Assembly: GCA_945861875.1 (NCBI GenBank) | Contig: CAMAWC010000028.1 | Location: 1-41,561, forward strand | Length of the DNA: 41,561 nucleotides | Reading direction: 5' to 3' | From: Bordetella parapertussis | GTDB taxonomy: Bacteria > Pseudomonadota > Gammaproteobacteria > Burkholderiales > SG8-39 | In this document: one piece after another, positions 38,753-41,561 of the stretch | How positions within the stretch are numbered: position 1 is the stretch's first letter | Layout: each line of letters opens with the position of its first letter | Translations under genes and position numbers: made by a program | The notes under the pieces: model-generated | The model's input: the letters and a program-made list of their open reading frames with translations, nothing else | Told to the model about the DNA's origin: nothing | Database searches by the model: none

Positions 38753-38782
38753 AAAAAGGGCCGCGCTTGCGGCCCTTTTTTT
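38753..38782. terminator. bidirectional intrinsic terminator between yceI and mnmA
   Basis: A-tract, GGGCCGC, GCTT loop, GCGGCCC and a run of seven T. It serves the YceI gene (plus) and mnmA (minus), which converge here. Confidence 0.9.
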
Positions 38783-38797
38783 GCGCGGTCGCGCGGG

Positions 38798-39907
38798 CTA
38801 ATGAATGATTCCCCCGCCGAGGCAAACCTCCCCCTGGTACAGCACCGCCGACTGCCCCGGCGTGACCGCCCATTGCGGCACGTCGAATTCCATATCGCAT
38901 TGGCCGCCCGACACCGGTGCGATGCGGCAGGCGGCGTCGGCCTGGCGGTAGCGCGTCTTGGCGGCGTAGTCGGGCGCGCTGTTGGGAGCGCTATCGGGCG
39001 CCTCGCCCGCCACCCAGGACAAATCGGCCGCGGTCAGGCTGGACTTGAGCAGGAGCGGATGGTCGTGTCCCTGCACGACGACAAGCTCATTCCGCGCCAT
39101 GTCCTTTGCCGCGACATACCACGGCTCGCCGCCGCCGTCCTTGTCACCGCCAAGGCCGATGCCCTTCCTCTGCCCGATGGTGTAAAAGGCCAGCCCGATG
39201 TGTTCGCCGACAACCCTGCCCTGCGGCGTCTTCATCGCCCCCGGCGCCTTGGGCAGGTAACGGTTGAGAAATTCGCGGAACGGCCGCTCGCCGATAAAAC
39301 AGATGCCGGTCGAGTCCTTTTTGGCAAAGTTGTGCAGCCCCGCCGCCTCGGCCATGCGGCGCACCTCGGTCTTGCGTATTTCGCCCAGCGGAAACAGCGT
39401 ACGGGCCAGTTGCGCCTGGTTAAGCCGGTGCAGGAAATAACTCTGGTCCTTGCTGCCGTCCGTGGCCTTGAGCAACTCAAAGCGGCCTACGCGCTCGCGC
39501 ACGCGCGCGTAGTGGCCGGTGGCGATGCGGCTGCCACCCAGCTTCATGGCGTGATCGAGAAAGGCCTTGAACTTGATCTCGGCGTTGCACAACACGTCCG
39601 GGTTGGGCGTGCGCCCGGCGGCATACTCGCGCAGGAAGTCGGCAAACACCCGGTCCTTGTATTCGGCGGAAAAATTCACCACCTCCAGCTCGATGCCGAT
39701 GACATCGGCTACCGAAGCAACGTCAATCAAGTCCTGCCGCGTCGAGCAGTATTCATCATCATCGTCGTCCTCCCAGTTCTTCATGAACAGGCCGACGACG
39801 TCGAAGCCCTGTTGCTTGAGCAGCAAGGCGGCGACGGAAGAGTCCACTCCTCCGGACATGCCGACGACGATGCGTTCCTTGGCAGCAGATGGACCGGGCG
39901 AGTTCAT
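38798..39907 (-). CDS. mnmA: tRNA-uridine 2-sulfurtransferase
   Basis: A 369-residue thiouridylase that puts sulfur on U34 of Glu, Gln and Lys tRNAs. The PP-loop [10 protein letters not shown] (about 16-25), [26 protein letters not shown] with the first catalytic Cys, [15 protein letters not shown] and [10 protein letters not shown] with the second catalytic Cys are clear. A short Ala/Pro/Ser tandem ([11 protein letters not shown]) lies in the C-terminal barrel. ATG at 39907 gives a short leader; a duplicate of the 5' coding region lies at 40158, so the current start may be secondary. Confidence 0.97.
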   Translation of the reverse strand: MNSPGPSAAKERIVVGMSGGVDSSVAALLLKQQGFDVVGLFMKNWEDDDDDEYCSTRQDLIDVASVADVIGIELEVVNFSAEYKDRVFADFLREYAAGRTPNPDVLCNAEIKFKAFLDHAMKLGGSRIATGHYARVRERVGRFELLKATDGSKDQSYFLHRLNQAQLARTLFPLGEIRKTEVRRMAEAAGLHNFAKKDSTGICFIGERPFREFLNRYLPKAPGAMKTPQGRVVGEHIGLAFYTIGQRKGIGLGGDKDGGGEPWYVAAKDMARNELVVVQGHDHPLLLKSSLTAADLSWVAGEAPDSAPNSAPDYAAKTRYRQADAACRIAPVSGGQCDMEFDVPQWAVTPGQSAVLYQGEVCLGGGIIH

Positions 39908-39981
39908 ATTCCTATTCTTCTGGCATGGGGTGCGGTAAGCAAGGGGGCCGTGCTGAATGGCTCTTGCTTAAGATAACTCCT

Positions 39982-40077
39982 GTCATTCCGGGGCCGCGTA
40001 GCGGAACCCGGAATCCATGGGGTTCGTCGCTGCGGTACGAACCCAACCCCATGGATTCCCGCATTCGCGGGAATGAC
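39982..40077. repeat. composite palindrome with dRS3-like ends
   Basis: GTCATTCC at the left and GGGAATGAC at the right end it. GGAATCCATGGGGTT and AACCCCATGGATTCC form a perfect inner 15-bp stem with GGTTCGT/ACGAACC further in. It lies in the 274-bp mnmA-NUDIX spacer. No coding potential. The ends resemble the internal motif of the MITE at 34894. Confidence 0.7.
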
Positions 40078-40157
40078 GGGGGGGACGAAGGCTATTCTGT
40101 CTCTCCCCAAGCAGGTGCCATGCAAGGCCGTGCCTCTTGTCGCGACAGGCCGCACCG

Positions 40158-40192
40158 CCGGACATGCCGACGACGATGCATTCAGTCAACAT
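40158..40192 (-). pseudogene. remnant of a duplicated mnmA 5' end
   Basis: On the minus strand this reads [13 protein letters not shown] and then loses similarity. Bases 40158-40179 equal 39852-39873 in mnmA (22 of 22). The remnant begins inside the NUDIX stop, where an mnmA start could be expected. It suggests that the repeat element and a copy of the mnmA start were inserted between the two genes. Confidence 0.55.
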
Positions 40193-40628
40193 GGGTGATC
40201 ACCTCGAGCGGCCAGCGCCGCCCGGCGAGGTAGTCATCGATGCTAAGCATCACCAGCGGACTGCGGTGTGATGGCGTGAGCGCGCGGATTTCATCGACGG
40301 TCAGCCATAGCGCACGCAGGATTTCCTTGTCCAGTTGACGTGAATGGTCCTGCCCTAATGCCTCACAGGCAAAGGTAAAACGTAAAAAGGTGTTGTCCGC
40401 CGGCGCATAGTGCCAGCGATATATGCCGACCAGGTGCCGCGGCGCGCAGCGCCAGGCGGTTTCCTCCAGCGCCTCGCGGGCGCAGGCCTCGACCAGTGTT
40501 TCGCCCGGCTCCCAGTGCCCGGCGGGCTGGTTGTACACGCGGCGGCCGTCCGGCTCCGCTTCCTCAACCAGTAAAAACCTGCCCTCGCGCTCGATGACCG
40601 CGGCGACGGTGACGCTGGGCTTCCACAT
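40182..40628 (-). CDS. NUDIX hydrolase
   Basis: A 148-residue pyrophosphohydrolase. The Nudix box is intact: GHWEPGETLVEACAREALEE followed by T. WKPSVTVAAVIEREGRFLLVEE precedes it. The family near mnmA in betaproteobacteria is often annotated as a phosphatase of thiamine pyrimidine pyrophosphate (NudJ-like), which I treat as possible only. The ATG at 40628 is chosen; a GTG three codons earlier (40637) is an alternative. It lies a few bases after the aminotransferase stop. Confidence 0.92.
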   Translation of the reverse strand: MWKPSVTVAAVIEREGRFLLVEEAEPDGRRVYNQPAGHWEPGETLVEACAREALEETAWRCAPRHLVGIYRWHYAPADNTFLRFTFACEALGQDHSRQLDKEILRALWLTVDEIRALTPSHRSPLVMLSIDDYLAGRRWPLEVITHVD

Positions 40629-40640
40629 TTGCGCCACCGC

Positions 40641-41561
40641 TCACCCAGCGGGTCTGGTGTTCTTGCGGATGAATTCCGCAATGCGCGCCACGCCGTTGCG
40701 AATCGCATCGGGCGAGGCGGCATAGGAAAAGCGGATGTGCTGGCCCTCGTCGGGCACACGCGCGCCAAAGTGGATATCGGCGAGCACCGCCACGCCGGCC
40801 TCGTTGAGCAGGCGCTTCCTGAATTCCTCCGAGTCCTTGGCGCCGACCATACGGCAGGCCTCGGTGACATTGGGCCAGGCGTAAAACGCCCCGCCCGGCG
40901 TGCGGCAGGCGATGCCGGGCACGCTGTTGAGCAGGCCGACGATGAGGTCGCGCCGGTCAAGAAAGGACTGGCGCATTTTTTCCGCCTCGACCTGCGGGCC
41001 GTTAAGGGCTTCGACCGCCGCCCACTGGCTGATTTGTGACGCGCAGGAATCGGTGTTGGTGACCCAGCGCACAAAATGCGGCGCGAGCACCGGGTTGGAG
41101 GCAAAGCCGATGCGCCACCCGGTCATCGCCCATGTCTTGGACGCGCCGTCGGAAATGATGGTGCGCTCGTACATGCCGGGCAGCGATGCGATCGAGGCGA
41201 ATTTGCCCTGGTAGACCAGCCGCGAATAAATTTCGTCGGCATAGACCCAGACCTGTGGATGGCGCCGCAGGATGGCGGCAATGGCCTCGAAGTCGGCCGG
41301 CGTAAGGCTGCCGCCGGTGGGATTGTGCGGCGAGTTGAGAATCAGCAGTTTTGTCTTCGGCGTAATCTTCGCCTCGAGCTCGGCCGGGTCAAAGGCAAAG
41401 TCGCGCCCCTCGCGCAAATACAAGGGCACCGGCACCGCGCCGTGGGCGAGAATTTGCGACTCGTAGATGGGGAAGCCCGGGTTGGGGTAAATCACCTCGT
41501 CGCCGGCGCCGTAATCGGTGGTACACAGGATGGCATAGGCGATAAAGGGCTTGGCGCCGGC
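40641..41561 (-). CDS. class I/II aminotransferase, N-terminus cut by window edge
   Basis: The last 306 codons of a PLP-dependent fold-type I aminotransferase. NSPHNPTGG binds the phosphate/carboxylate, YADEIYS supplies the Asp for the pyridine N and the Tyr, SDGASKTWAMTGWRIGF holds the Schiff-base Lys and HIRFSYA the substrate-binding Arg. This fits aspartate/aromatic aminotransferases of subgroup I; the substrate is not clear. The reading frame is open to the window end. Close to the NUDIX gene, probably one transcript. Confidence 0.93.
   Translation of the reverse strand, partial: AGAKPFIAYAILCTTDYGAGDEVIYPNPGFPIYESQILAHGAVPVPLYLREGRDFAFDPAELEAKITPKTKLLILNSPHNPTGGSLTPADFEAIAAILRRHPQVWVYADEIYSRLVYQGKFASIASLPGMYERTIISDGASKTWAMTGWRIGFASNPVLAPHFVRWVTNTDSCASQISQWAAVEALNGPQVEAEKMRQSFLDRRDLIVGLLNSVPGIACRTPGGAFYAWPNVTEACRMVGAKDSEEFRKRLLNEAGVAVLADIHFGARVPDEGQHIRFSYAASPDAIRNGVARIAEFIRKNTRPAG

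Noticed and set aside
39983..40192. A separate 69-residue gene between mnmA and NUDIX
   Set aside because: Only the first 13 codons resemble a protein (MnmA start); the rest is repeat DNA, so it is listed as a remnant.

Overview
The window is chromosomal DNA from a GC-rich betaproteobacterium. I place it there from gene content, not from a search: two Bug-type (TctC-like) solute receptors, a dnaE of betaproteobacterial type, purM/hda, pcnB-folK-deoxynucleoside kinase-panB-panC, queA-tgt-yajC-secD-secF, purB, and mnmA next to a NUDIX gene. Order cannot be fixed from the sequence; Burkholderiales or a close relative fits best because of the Bug receptors. No prophage, insertion sequence with a transposase, or CRISPR array is present.

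Layout. 1-2.0 kb: a DsrE-like secreted protein (cut by the window edge), acylphosphatase and an MFS exporter. 2.1-7.9 kb: a minus-strand catabolic operon with two Bug receptors flanking an alpha/beta hydrolase, a cupin, two short-chain dehydrogenases and an HpcH/HpaI aldolase; the substrate is unknown. 8.2-20.6 kb: housekeeping genes (dnaE, trhO, an EamA transporter, purM, hda, a HAD phosphatase, pcnB, folK, a deoxynucleoside kinase, panB, panC). 20.7-26.5 kb: an accessory stretch with a small orphan protein, a ketopantoate-reductase-like gene, an alpha/beta hydrolase, a mandelate-racemase-type enolase and a cytochrome b561-YceI-YceI operon. 26.6-33.2 kb: a TerC protein, tRNA-Leu(CAA), queA-tgt and yajC-secD-secF. 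33.3-41.6 kb: two c-type cytochromes, a 134-bp MITE-like element, purB, a GST, a membrane protein, a third YceI protein, mnmA, a NUDIX hydrolase and a cut aminotransferase.

The most unusual object is at 22,070-22,428 (minus strand). Between the hydrolase and the ketopantoate-reductase-like gene lie five exact-length 71-bp tandem units. Each carries a Shine-Dalgarno-like sequence, an ATG and a 24-codon open frame that begins with the same nine residues as the downstream enzyme (MKICVVGAG). Each frame ends in a TGA that overlaps the next unit's ATG (ATGA), and the last one overlaps the enzyme's own ATG. The units have no indels, and within the first nine codons nearly all variation is synonymous. 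It looks like a chain of translationally coupled minicistrons whose register does not depend on copy number.

Other points: a YceI gene whose only sensible start is ACG; a dehydrogenase that has lost its Ser-Tyr-Lys triad; a MITE-like element that ends exactly inside the purB stop codon; a duplicated mnmA 5' fragment; purine/pyrimidine inverted arrays in every spacer of the tgt-yajC-secD-secF block; and near-leaderless promoter geometry at trhO and queA.
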